NCBI GenBank assembly: GCA_903908555.1
Contig: CAIVSG010000171.1
Span: forward strand, 1-47,689
Length of the DNA: 47,689 bases
Reading direction: 5' to 3'
Source of the DNA: an uncultured Chlorobiaceae bacterium
GTDB lineage: Bacteria; Bacteroidota; Chlorobiia; Chlorobiales; Chlorobiaceae
Part shown: positions 10,885 to 19,952 of the stretch, one piece after another
Numbering within the stretch: position 1 is the first letter of the stretch
How the letters are laid out: each line of letters starts with the position of its first letter
Notes under the pieces: model-generated
Seen by the model: the letters and a program-made list of their open reading frames with translations, nothing else
The model's database searches: none
Told to the model about the DNA's origin: nothing
Program-made: the position numbers and the translations under genes

Positions 10885-12282
10885 ATGAAAACGCTCATTA
10901 TCATCAAAGAGAAGGACTATGCATGGCTGCGACCGATTTTTACGGGTATTCATCCTTTGCTGGTTCCTATATGCAATAAACCTTTCATAGAGTTTCTTAT
11001 CGATTTTGCAATCCTTGCTGGAAGCGATGCCTTACGGATTTTGAGCGACGGGCCGCTCAGCGATGTTGAAGAATACTGCGATAACGGGAGCCGCTGGGGT
11101 ATTGCGATAAGCTATGGGAGTATTAAGAGCAGCGACGAGACTCTGTTGATCATGGAAAAAAACCATCGGTACTGCGCCGGTGAGAGAGTCCTCTTGATGA
11201 ACGGCTTTGTATTTATCGAGTATGACAAACAGCATAACTATACAGCGCTGTTTGCTGAGCTCCCTGATGGCGAGATCCTCGGCTGCAATAAAGGCAGCCT
11301 CAGTTTGAGAGGAACTCCCGGCGAGAGACCAAAAGTTGCAGGAGCACTCCCTTTATCGCTTGTGGAACTTGACTCTCTTGAGGTTTATTACCGTCTCTCG
11401 ATGGAAATTCTGAGCTTCGGTGAATCGCCATACGTCATACCCGGCTATAGCAACGAGGCTTACTGCCATATTGGACGAAATGTGGTCATAAGCAAAAGTG
11501 CTGAAATAAGAAAGCCTGTCATTATCGGTAATAATGTACAGATCATGGCGGACTCAATCATAGGGCCACTGGCAGTTATCGGCAGCAATGTCATTATTGA
11601 CAAGGCAAGCACCGTGACTGATAGTATAGTTTTAGAAAAAACCTATATCGGAGAACAGCTTGAAGTGCAAAACAGGATTGCTGCCGGAAATATTCTGATT
11701 GAACCGGAAAGTGGAATTTCCATTGCCATGGATGACCCTCATCTGTTAACCGGCATAAAAAAATCAGGGTCGGCAGAAATACTGTTTCAGTCGGTTGTTC
11801 ACCGTCTCTTCGCCTTGTTTTTGATAACCGTGCTCCTTATCCCTTTTCTTCTTCTGTCACCAATTCTGAAGTTTCAGCGAAAATGGAAAAAGAGTACCGG
11901 CAGCTATTATATAAATGATGCAGGAAAAACCCTGGCATTGACGACAACATCCATTAATCGTCAGAGTCTTCCTGGCTCAATTGCGGCAGCACTCTCTCTC
12001 GACCGTTTCGGCTTGCTTTTCAATGTTCTCAGCGGGCAGCTTGCCATTATCGGCAGCACTCCCATAGCGGCAAAAACTGATAACAGTGTTCCTCTCCTGG
12101 AAATGGGTTCATGGTACAAGGCGGGTGTGTTCAGTTACGCTGAAGCTGAGGAGTGGCCGGCAAATGGAGATGAGAGGGCAATAGTTGAACGTTATTTTGC
12201 AGTTCACGGTAATCCCCTGCTTGATATTGCCATGACGATAAAAGCATTTTTCAACCTGATTCACGAAATACATACACCATGA
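10885..12282 (+). CDS. Degenerate NDP-sugar nucleotidyltransferase-like + left-handed beta-helix + degenerate sugar-phosphotransferase-like fusion
   Basis: N-term WLRPIFTGIHPLLVPICNKPFIEFLI without GGxGTRL; hexapeptide-like repeats (VVISKSAEIRKPVIIGNNVQIMADSIIGPLAVIGSNVIIDKA); C-term HRLFALFLITVLLIPFLLLSP...FGLLFNVLSGQLAIIGSTPIA resembles the sugar transferase family; ATG at 10885 preferred over TTG 10861. Confidence 0.75.
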   Translation: MKTLIIIKEKDYAWLRPIFTGIHPLLVPICNKPFIEFLIDFAILAGSDALRILSDGPLSDVEEYCDNGSRWGIAISYGSIKSSDETLLIMEKNHRYCAGERVLLMNGFVFIEYDKQHNYTALFAELPDGEILGCNKGSLSLRGTPGERPKVAGALPLSLVELDSLEVYYRLSMEILSFGESPYVIPGYSNEAYCHIGRNVVISKSAEIRKPVIIGNNVQIMADSIIGPLAVIGSNVIIDKASTVTDSIVLEKTYIGEQLEVQNRIAAGNILIEPESGISIAMDDPHLLTGIKKSGSAEILFQSVVHRLFALFLITVLLIPFLLLSPILKFQRKWKKSTGSYYINDAGKTLALTTTSINRQSLPGSIAAALSLDRFGLLFNVLSGQLAIIGSTPIAAKTDNSVPLLEMGSWYKAGVFSYAEAEEWPANGDERAIVERYFAVHGNPLLDIAMTIKAFFNLIHEIHTP

Positions 12283-12626
12283 TTATCAAGGAAAATGTCT
12301 GTAACAACATCACGACCATCAACCTTTGGGGCACCCTTGATGCTACGACAGCTCCGACGTTGAGAAATTTCAAATCTGCGGCTGCACCGGCCGACCCTGT
12401 TGTGATCAATATGTCGGACGTTGATTTTCTTGACAGCAGCGGTCTTGGCGCTCTTGTTGGACTTACCAGAGAAAAAAGAGAACAGGGCGGAGAGGTAACT
12501 TTAGCATGCATGAACAACAAAGTCAGAAAAGTATTTGAGATCACACAGGTATACAGGCTGTTTGATATCTATGACGATGTTGAGGCCGCAACTATAAACG
12601 CTGAAAAAAAACAAACCCGCTTATGA
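12279..12626 (+). CDS. STAS-domain anti-anti-sigma factor (second copy)
   Basis: NLWGTLDATTAPTL...VDFLDSSGLGALVGLTREKREQGGEV; ATGA overlap with upstream gene. Confidence 0.93.
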   Translation: MIIKENVCNNITTINLWGTLDATTAPTLRNFKSAAAPADPVVINMSDVDFLDSSGLGALVGLTREKREQGGEVTLACMNNKVRKVFEITQVYRLFDIYDDVEAATINAEKKQTRL

Positions 12627-13060
12627 TCGCCATGATCACTCTGCCTGCAGAGATACGTTTCGTCAGGCTTGCTTCGCTTACGGCATTGAAGGTTGCGGAG
12701 GTATTTTCGGACTCACTCAATACAAAACAGAGTGACGAAGGTTTCTGCCATGCGTTTGAGCTTTCCGTCAGTGAGGCATTCACGAACTCAGTCCGTTATG
12801 CTGTTCCATCGGGAGAGGATACCATGATCACGCTGAGCTTCAGTTCGGATAACAATAAGCTTACAGCAAGTATCAGTGACAGTAACCCTCCTTTTAACCC
12901 TGACCCCACACCCGTGGATATATCCAGTTATCCGGAAAGAGGTTTTGGACTTTTACTGATTCGTCAACTTATGGATAGTGTGACCTATACAAGGGATAAT
13001 GGCACAAACAGGATTTCTTTGACCAAACAAACTGACAGCGCACATAATCAGAGCCTATAA
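12623..13060 (+). CDS. HATPase_c_2 anti-sigma factor-type serine kinase (RsbW/SpoIIAB-like)
   Basis: N-box ELSVSEAFTNSVRYA, G-box-like ISDSNPPF, ERGFGLLLIRQLMDSVTY; ATGA overlap with upstream STAS gene. Confidence 0.9.
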   Translation: MIAMITLPAEIRFVRLASLTALKVAEVFSDSLNTKQSDEGFCHAFELSVSEAFTNSVRYAVPSGEDTMITLSFSSDNNKLTASISDSNPPFNPDPTPVDISSYPERGFGLLLIRQLMDSVTYTRDNGTNRISLTKQTDSAHNQSL

Positions 13061-13064
13061 CATA

Positions 13065-14360
13065 ATGAAGAATAAAAAGTTAAAGGTGCTGTTGATTATT
13101 GAGCAGTGTAATCCTGAATGGGCGTCGGTACCATTGGTAGGCTATTGCTTTTATGACTATATCAGCCAACTCGCTGAGACGACTCTTGTCACGCATGAAA
13201 GAAACCGGGCTGCCCTGGAAAAAACTCACCCGAATAGAGATATTACCTACATTTGTGAAAGTGCTTTTATCAAGAAATACTATGCTCTTGCTGAAAAGTT
13301 AAGTAAGCTGAAGGATAGAGTCATCTGGCCTTTATACCATATGCTGACATACCCCGTTTATGGGGAGTTTAATCGTCAGGTATACTCCAGGTTTAAGGAA
13401 TCTATTCTTGAAGGCCATTATGATATTGTTCACGCGATGACACCAATGATGCCTCGATATCCTGTAAAGGCGATAAAGGCATGTACATCTACGCCATTTA
13501 TTCTTGGACCGGTAAATGGAGGGGTTCCTTTTCCAAAAGGTTTTCAAAAAGTGGCTCGACAGGAATTCTCTGATTTTAACTTTCTTCGATCAATCGGTCG
13601 ATTTATTATTCCCGGCTATCGGGAAACCTATACAAAAGCTGACTACATTCTTGCCGGCTCTACGTATACCATGAATCTGGTTAAAGAGCTCTTTGATATT
13701 AAAAATGAGAAGATTGAGTTATTTTACGAGAACGGAATCGGAAGTTCATTTTTGAAGACAGAAGAGAGCGTTTCCGAGAGTATAACAAAAGAGAGTGGAG
13801 TGATTAACCTTCTCTTTGTCGGGCGGCTGGTCCCTTATAAAGGAACAGACATGCTGATTGAGGCAATAAGCAGGCTGGAACTCTCCACCCGGAAGAAAAT
13901 TGTTCTTACGATCGTTGGTGATGGATCGGAACGAAAAGCTCTAGAACAACTGGTTGAAAAGCATAAGCTTACTGCAATAATTGCTTTTACAGGTTGGGTT
14001 GATCAGAAGGATACGCTCCAATACTATAGCAATTCCAATATTTTCTGCTTTCCTTCTATCCGTGAATTTGGCGGAGCTGTAGTTTTAGAGGCGATGGCCA
14101 ATGGCCTTCCTTGTATTGTGGTTAATAACGGCGGCATTGGTGAGTATGTTACTGAAGAAACCGGCTTTAGAATTAATCCGGAGTCCAGGGAATTTGTTGT
14201 TCGGGAATTAACGGTGTGTATAGAGAAACTAGTCACTAATCCATTGTTGCGCAAGACTATGTCAATTAAAGCTATTCAGCGGGTAAAAGAGTTTACTTGG
14301 AGTGCCAAAGCTGAAGCAATTGTTCGTATTTACAATAAACAATTAATACATCGGGTTTGA
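13065..14360 (+). CDS. Glycosyltransferase family 4
   Basis: LLFVGRLVPYKGTDMLIEAISRL, FPSIREFGGAVVLEAMANGLPCIVVNNGGIGEYV. Confidence 0.9.
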   Translation: MKNKKLKVLLIIEQCNPEWASVPLVGYCFYDYISQLAETTLVTHERNRAALEKTHPNRDITYICESAFIKKYYALAEKLSKLKDRVIWPLYHMLTYPVYGEFNRQVYSRFKESILEGHYDIVHAMTPMMPRYPVKAIKACTSTPFILGPVNGGVPFPKGFQKVARQEFSDFNFLRSIGRFIIPGYRETYTKADYILAGSTYTMNLVKELFDIKNEKIELFYENGIGSSFLKTEESVSESITKESGVINLLFVGRLVPYKGTDMLIEAISRLELSTRKKIVLTIVGDGSERKALEQLVEKHKLTAIIAFTGWVDQKDTLQYYSNSNIFCFPSIREFGGAVVLEAMANGLPCIVVNNGGIGEYVTEETGFRINPESREFVVRELTVCIEKLVTNPLLRKTMSIKAIQRVKEFTWSAKAEAIVRIYNKQLIHRV

Positions 14361-14428
14361 ATCGGCTCAGGTTTTATGTGCTTTTCAAATGTGTTCGGTA
14401 AACCCTCATTAACTTCCTGGGGCATCTT

Positions 14429-15403
14429 ATGGTATCTGTTGTTATTGTAAGTTACAATACACGTGACATTCTTCGTAACTGTCTGGATGCACTGTTTGAA
14501 CACGGCGGTGGAGTTGAAATGGAGGTTTTTGTCGTGGACAACAATTCCCATGATGGTTCTGCGGATATGGTAAAAACCGACTTCCCTTCTGTTTTTGTGA
14601 TTGCAAACAATCAGAATCTTGGGTTTGCCGCAGCAAACAATCAGGCTTTTGTTCTCGCCAAAGGGAATTATATAATCCTCCTCAATCCAGACGCCTATAT
14701 CAGACCGCTATCCATTCAGAACTGCATCAAATTCATGGACGAGACACCGAAATGTGGACTTTGCGGAGGAAAAATCATTTCGCCTGCTGGTACTATTGAA
14801 CCATCAGCAAGACGCTTTCCGACAGCTCTTTCCAAATTTCTAGCTCTTTCGGGATTGCGTGGAAAATTTCCGCAGTCCCGACTTTTAAATTACTATGAAT
14901 TTGGTGGGTTTGCTTATACCAAACCTCTGGAGGTGGACTGGGTGCCGGGCACCTTCACCATCGTTCGCAAAGAGATGCTTGATGAAATAGGTCCTTTCGA
15001 TGAAAGGTTTTATATCTATTACGAAGAGACCGATCTCTGTATGAGAGCAAAAAAGGCTGGATGGACAATCTATTTCATTCCGGATGCTGAAGTTACGCAC
15101 ATCGGCGGTGCCAGCAGCAAAACACGAAAAGACAAATCATTTGACAATAAAGCTGCTCAAGTGCTTATCTTCAGGATGCGCAGTGAATGGCTTTATTACC
15201 GTAAAAACAAGGGGGGGGCCGGGCTTCTTTCCAGTGCTGGAGTTGAATTACTCTGGTATGCAGCCCGGTTCACCAAAAACCTTCTCTTCCCATTTGGTGA
15301 TGCCGGAAATAAACGTTCAGCAGCTGTTTCGATCATCAAACAAATAGTGACTTCACTTCAGGACACAAAATTCGGTAGCTTTTCACCTCCAATACCATGG
15401 TAA
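14429..15403 (+). CDS. Glycosyltransferase family 2 (rhamnosyltransferase-like)
   Basis: VSVVIVSYNTRDILRNCLDAL, VDNNSHDGSADMV, LNPDAYI, VPGTFTIVRKEMLDEIGPFDERFYIYYEETDLCMRAKKAGW. Confidence 0.93.
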   Translation: MVSVVIVSYNTRDILRNCLDALFEHGGGVEMEVFVVDNNSHDGSADMVKTDFPSVFVIANNQNLGFAAANNQAFVLAKGNYIILLNPDAYIRPLSIQNCIKFMDETPKCGLCGGKIISPAGTIEPSARRFPTALSKFLALSGLRGKFPQSRLLNYYEFGGFAYTKPLEVDWVPGTFTIVRKEMLDEIGPFDERFYIYYEETDLCMRAKKAGWTIYFIPDAEVTHIGGASSKTRKDKSFDNKAAQVLIFRMRSEWLYYRKNKGGAGLLSSAGVELLWYAARFTKNLLFPFGDAGNKRSAAVSIIKQIVTSLQDTKFGSFSPPIPW

Positions 15404-15409
15404 AGCATC

Positions 15410-15922
15410 ATGAATCTTTTCCAAAACTTACGCGCTGATCTAGCGACTTATGAAGGAAAATGGGGCAGCCAAGGATTCTGGGTCATGATAGTCTATCGTT
15501 TTGGAAGGTGGCGCTACACTATCAAGAGCAGTTTAGTTCGTAAACCTTTTTCCCTGCTCTACAAACTACTTTACAAGATTGTTCAGATACTTACAGGTAT
15601 CGAACTTCCTTGTGAAGTTCCAGTTGGCAGAAATTTCAGAATTGACCATTTCGGGGATATCATTATCAGCGGATATGCAAGTTTCGGTGATAACTGCATT
15701 ATCCGAAACGGCGTCACCGTAGGATTAAAAAATATTTGTGAAAAAGCCGCACCGTGTTTCGGGAACAATATCAGCATTGGAGCTGGAGCAAAAATCCTTG
15801 GCAACATCTCAATCGGCAATAATGTTGATATCGGAGCCAATGCTGTAGTCCTGAAGCCAGTACCGGATAACTCCATTGCTGTTGGGATTCCGGCTAAAAT
15901 CATTACAAAAAGATCTGCTTAA
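15410..15922 (+). CDS. Serine acetyltransferase-like hexapeptide acyltransferase
   Basis: GRNFRIDHFGDIIISGYASFGDNCIIRNGVTVG..., GAGAKILGNISIGNNVDIGANAVVLKPVPDNSIAVGIPAK. Confidence 0.9.
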   Translation: MNLFQNLRADLATYEGKWGSQGFWVMIVYRFGRWRYTIKSSLVRKPFSLLYKLLYKIVQILTGIELPCEVPVGRNFRIDHFGDIIISGYASFGDNCIIRNGVTVGLKNICEKAAPCFGNNISIGAGAKILGNISIGNNVDIGANAVVLKPVPDNSIAVGIPAKIITKRSA

Positions 15923-15927
15923 TCAAC

Positions 15928-17070
15928 GTGCCGGATACCATGTACAAATTTACTGAATACATTACCTGTAATCCGATTTTTCACTATGACCGCGTGGTTA
16001 AAGCCACGGTAATGTTTTTAATTGCATCTTGTTTTGTGTTGCTGGCATCCTGCAGCAGCATTTCTCCAAAGTCTTCACGAGTCCCCACGACACCAGAAAA
16101 AGATTTTAAGACGGAACTCCCAATAAAAACACAGGAATTTGCTACCGCCCAGAAAATTTATGCACTATCCCCTCATGACAACTACCTATACCGACTTGGA
16201 CCCGGAGATTTAGTCAGTATTCAAGTGTGGCACAGGCCGGAGCTTTCACTGGAAAACATCGTCGTCTCCCCCGACGGAATCATTGCAATTCCCAGAATCG
16301 GAAGTCTCAACGTTATGAACCATACTCAAGAAGAAACACAAAGTATGATATCATCAAAACTTGAAAATCTCTATATAAAACCTGAAGTTACCGTCAGAGT
16401 TAATGAATTTCACAACAATAAGGCTTTTGTTCTCGGCCGTGTCAGTAAACCTGGTGTCATCAATTTTCCTGGAAAAGGAACGCTTCTGGAAGCACTTGCT
16501 CTTGCTGGCGGCCTTCCAACAGATCAAGCTAAAGAGAGCGCGCTAACCAAATGCGCCATTATCCGGGGCAATGACACCGTTATCTGGATCGACTTGCAGG
16601 ATTTACTCAAAAACGGCAATATGGCATTGAACTCTCCGATCAGAAACAATGATGTGATCTATATTCCTGAAGCTACTGATGACCTGGTTTATGTTATGGG
16701 TGAGGTCGTTACACCGGGTGCCATTCAAATGAGAGGCGGGATGAATGTCCTCAAAGCTATCATGCTGGCAGGAGGAATGAACAAACAGGCTAATCCGGAA
16801 AAGGTATTCGTCATCAGGCAACAGAGTCTTAGAGGCGATGTTGTCCAGATCGATCTGAAAAACCTGCTTGAACGCGGTGACTTCAGCCAGAACTTTGCGC
16901 TTTTACCGAATGACATTGTCTATATCAGTCCTAGTGGAATGTCAAAATTCAACTATGCGCTTGAAAAGCTGCTCCCAACGCTTAATGTTCTTTCTCTCGG
17001 CACAACCATCGAGCAGCAAATCTGGGGTAAGGGAAGTACTACGGTTGTCTCCCCCACTTTCTCGAAATAG
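15928..17070 (+). CDS. Polysaccharide export outer-membrane lipoprotein (Wza-like, Poly_export/SLBB)
   Basis: Lipobox FLIASCFVLLASC; YRLGPGDLVSIQVWHRPELS; SLBB-like repeats VLGRVSKPGVINFPGKGTLLEALALAGG and VMGEVVTPGAIQMRGGMNVLKAIMLAGG. True start may be internal, upstream of the lipobox. Confidence 0.92.
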   Translation: MPDTMYKFTEYITCNPIFHYDRVVKATVMFLIASCFVLLASCSSISPKSSRVPTTPEKDFKTELPIKTQEFATAQKIYALSPHDNYLYRLGPGDLVSIQVWHRPELSLENIVVSPDGIIAIPRIGSLNVMNHTQEETQSMISSKLENLYIKPEVTVRVNEFHNNKAFVLGRVSKPGVINFPGKGTLLEALALAGGLPTDQAKESALTKCAIIRGNDTVIWIDLQDLLKNGNMALNSPIRNNDVIYIPEATDDLVYVMGEVVTPGAIQMRGGMNVLKAIMLAGGMNKQANPEKVFVIRQQSLRGDVVQIDLKNLLERGDFSQNFALLPNDIVYISPSGMSKFNYALEKLLPTLNVLSLGTTIEQQIWGKGSTTVVSPTFSK

Positions 17071-17122
17071 TATCAGGGATTGACAAAAGACCATACATCA
17101 ATATGTGACTAGTAAACTTACC

Positions 17123-18883
17123 ATGAAGAAGATACCACCCCTTTCCAATATTAGTAAAATCTGGAGTCTTCTGTTGCCAGGAGAACGGCATAATTCTATT
17201 ATTCTGTTCTTTTTAATGCTTATCGGCGTTGGTCTTGAAACCTTAGGTGTCGGTCTTGTCATACCCGCTCTCTCTCTCTTTACACAAAAAAATTTTGCTG
17301 CCAAATATCCAACCCTTCAACCTTTACTTAATTTTTTTGGTAATCCAGACCAACACAGCCTGGTCGTTGGGGGGTTATTACTCCTACTTGGCGTCTATTT
17401 TGTAAAAGCTGTTTTTCTGGTATTTCTTGTCTGGAAACAAAATCGATTTACTTACGGTATCGGAGCAAGACTATCTTTACGCTTGTTTACCATTTACCTT
17501 CGTCAACCCTATGTCTTTCATTTACAGCGTAACTCCGCACAGTTAATTCGAAATGTCAGCAATGAAGTAGGGATTTTCACCGGCAGTGTGTTAACTCCCC
17601 TCATGCAATTGTTTTCTGAATCATTGGTTGTCGCAGGCCTTTGCCTTATGCTGCTTTTGGCTGAACCGATTGGAACAATTTCCATTGTATGCGTTCTTGG
17701 TATTTCAAGCTGGAGTTTCTTTCATTTTACAGCAGGAAAAATTACTCGCTGGGGAAAAGATCGTCAACATCACGATGGGTTGCGTCTGCAGCACCTACAA
17801 CAAGGCCTTGCCGGGGCTAAAGATGTCAAATTGCTTGGCCGTGAAAATGAATTTTTAAAGCAATTCAACATACATAATAGAGAGAGTACAAAAGTTGGAC
17901 GTTTAAATAATACCATTCAACAACTTCCCCGAATCTGGCTTGAGCTGCTCTCAGTCTGCGGACTTGTAGCCCTCGTGCTTGTTATGCTTGCACAAGGAGG
18001 CGCACTTGAGACTATCATTCCAAAACTTGGACTTTTTGCTGTTGTAACATTTCGGTTAATGCCCTCAGTCAGCCGCTTGCTGAATGTTATGCAATCACTT
18101 AAGTACTGTTTGCCGGTTATAGATATCCTTGAAAAAGATCTCATCCTTTTTGCACCTGATACTGTTGAAGAGAAATTCATACAATCATCTTTTCATAACT
18201 CCATTGAGCTGCAGCATATTACCTATACCTATCCAGGAGTGTCCATACCATCGCTTAAAGATATCTCACTTAGTATAAAGTGTGGGGAATCAGTAGGTTT
18301 TATTGGTACCAGCGGTGCAGGAAAGAGTACATTAGTTGATATACTGCTTGGCCTGCTGCCTCCAGATCATGGCGTAGTATTTGTCGACGGGAAAGATATT
18401 CAGCAGAATCTCCGAGATTGGCAGAATCAAATCGGTTATGTACCTCAATCAATTTATCTCACTGATGACAGTCTGCTTCGCAATATAGCATTTGGACTTT
18501 CCAGCGAACAGATTAACCTGGAATCTGTTTTAAATGCAATTCGAGCTGCTCATCTTGATGATTTTATTCAAAGTCTGCCGGAAGGACTGAGTACTGTTGT
18601 AGGAGAACGAGGTGTTCGTCTGTCAGGGGGACAACGTCAAAGAATCGGTATCGCACGGGCACTCTATCACGATCCGTCTGTGCTTGTACTTGACGAAGCT
18701 ACAAGTGCTTTGGACACAGCAACAGAAAAAGGAGTTATGGAGGCAGTGCGAGAACTGCAGGGCTCTAAAACCATTATTATTGTTGCACACCGGCTTAGCA
18801 CCATCGAACACTGTGATCGACTTTATCGTCTTGAAAACGGCGAAATAACATCATATGGGACACCAGATAAAATTCTTTATTAA
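17123..18883 (+). CDS. ABC transporter, fused TMD-NBD (PglK/MsbA-like flippase)
   Basis: N-terminal TM segments; Walker A GTSGAGKST, signature VRLSGGQRQRIGIARAL, Walker B SVLVLDEATSALD; ATG at 17123 preferred over GTG 17105. Confidence 0.92.
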   Translation: MKKIPPLSNISKIWSLLLPGERHNSIILFFLMLIGVGLETLGVGLVIPALSLFTQKNFAAKYPTLQPLLNFFGNPDQHSLVVGGLLLLLGVYFVKAVFLVFLVWKQNRFTYGIGARLSLRLFTIYLRQPYVFHLQRNSAQLIRNVSNEVGIFTGSVLTPLMQLFSESLVVAGLCLMLLLAEPIGTISIVCVLGISSWSFFHFTAGKITRWGKDRQHHDGLRLQHLQQGLAGAKDVKLLGRENEFLKQFNIHNRESTKVGRLNNTIQQLPRIWLELLSVCGLVALVLVMLAQGGALETIIPKLGLFAVVTFRLMPSVSRLLNVMQSLKYCLPVIDILEKDLILFAPDTVEEKFIQSSFHNSIELQHITYTYPGVSIPSLKDISLSIKCGESVGFIGTSGAGKSTLVDILLGLLPPDHGVVFVDGKDIQQNLRDWQNQIGYVPQSIYLTDDSLLRNIAFGLSSEQINLESVLNAIRAAHLDDFIQSLPEGLSTVVGERGVRLSGGQRQRIGIARALYHDPSVLVLDEATSALDTATEKGVMEAVRELQGSKTIIIVAHRLSTIEHCDRLYRLENGEITSYGTPDKILY

Positions 18884-18894
18884 CGCACAGTGCC

Positions 18895-19935
18895 ATGAAC
18901 TTATTTTCGAATAGATATAAAGTCAAACCCCCTCCAAAATTTGGAATAGATAATTCTATTTATCAAGGCATAAAAATCACCTACCTGTGTCCAGTATCGG
19001 ATCCTAAGAAAGATGGCCCAAGTGGAGGGGTAAAGGTGATTTATAAACAATCGGAAGAAATCAATAAACTTCTTTCTCCTCATTTTAAATCAGCTGTTGT
19101 ACATCCAGAAGAAATAAATTTTGTTTGTAATTGGTTTGAATATTCAACCGAATTTAAGCGGAATTTATATTTTAATATTAATAATGAATTTGTAATTATT
19201 CCAGATTTCTGGGCTGAACGTTATGCTCCTCAATGTATATTGAATAATATAAAATATGGTATTTTTGTTCAAGGCGGATATTTATTCGGGAATGAAAATG
19301 CAGCTTCAACCTTATCTGCATATCAAAATGCAGAAGTAATCATGACTATATCTGACGATACTGCTGATTGCTGTAAACTGGCTTTTCCCACATTATCTTC
19401 AAAAATAATGCGCATGCATTTCTTTGTTGATTCAACAATATTTACACCCAACCAACAAAAAGATACTATAATTACTTATATGCCAAGAAAACTACCTCGG
19501 CACTCAAAATTAGTACTCTTCTTTTTAGAACAATATCTTCCTTCAGACTGGAAAGTTATTCCAATACATAATATGACAGAAAAAGAGGTTATTGAAAAGT
19601 TTAAACTATCAAAAATATTTTTGTCCTTCAGTGAACTTGAGGGATGGGGACTGCCTCCAATAGAGGCCGGGCTGACAGGCAACAAGGTAATTGGATATAC
19701 TGGAGAGGGAGGGAAAGAGTATTGGAAACCACCAATTTTTTCGGAAATTATGATGGGTGATATAAAAGGTTTTGTGAAGGAGATAATTTCCACAATACAC
19801 AAAATGGACACGAATAAAGAGTTATTTGTTAATGAGAAAGCGATTGATCAATTAGCAGATTTATATTCTAAAGAACGTGAAAGTAATGATATTATTTCGC
19901 TTTCAAAAAAGATAAGTACTGTACTTTCCATTTAG
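18895..19935 (+). CDS. Putative glycosyltransferase (GT4-like, C-terminal half)
   Basis: ITYLCPVSDPKKDGPSGGVKVIYK; KLSKIFLSFSELEGWGLPPIEAGLTGNKVIGYTGEGGKEYW resembles GT4-type nucleotide-sugar site. Confidence 0.65.
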   Translation: MNLFSNRYKVKPPPKFGIDNSIYQGIKITYLCPVSDPKKDGPSGGVKVIYKQSEEINKLLSPHFKSAVVHPEEINFVCNWFEYSTEFKRNLYFNINNEFVIIPDFWAERYAPQCILNNIKYGIFVQGGYLFGNENAASTLSAYQNAEVIMTISDDTADCCKLAFPTLSSKIMRMHFFVDSTIFTPNQQKDTIITYMPRKLPRHSKLVLFFLEQYLPSDWKVIPIHNMTEKEVIEKFKLSKIFLSFSELEGWGLPPIEAGLTGNKVIGYTGEGGKEYWKPPIFSEIMMGDIKGFVKEIISTIHKMDTNKELFVNEKAIDQLADLYSKERESNDIISLSKKISTVLSI

Positions 19936-19952
19936 AACATTTGACTGAAAAA

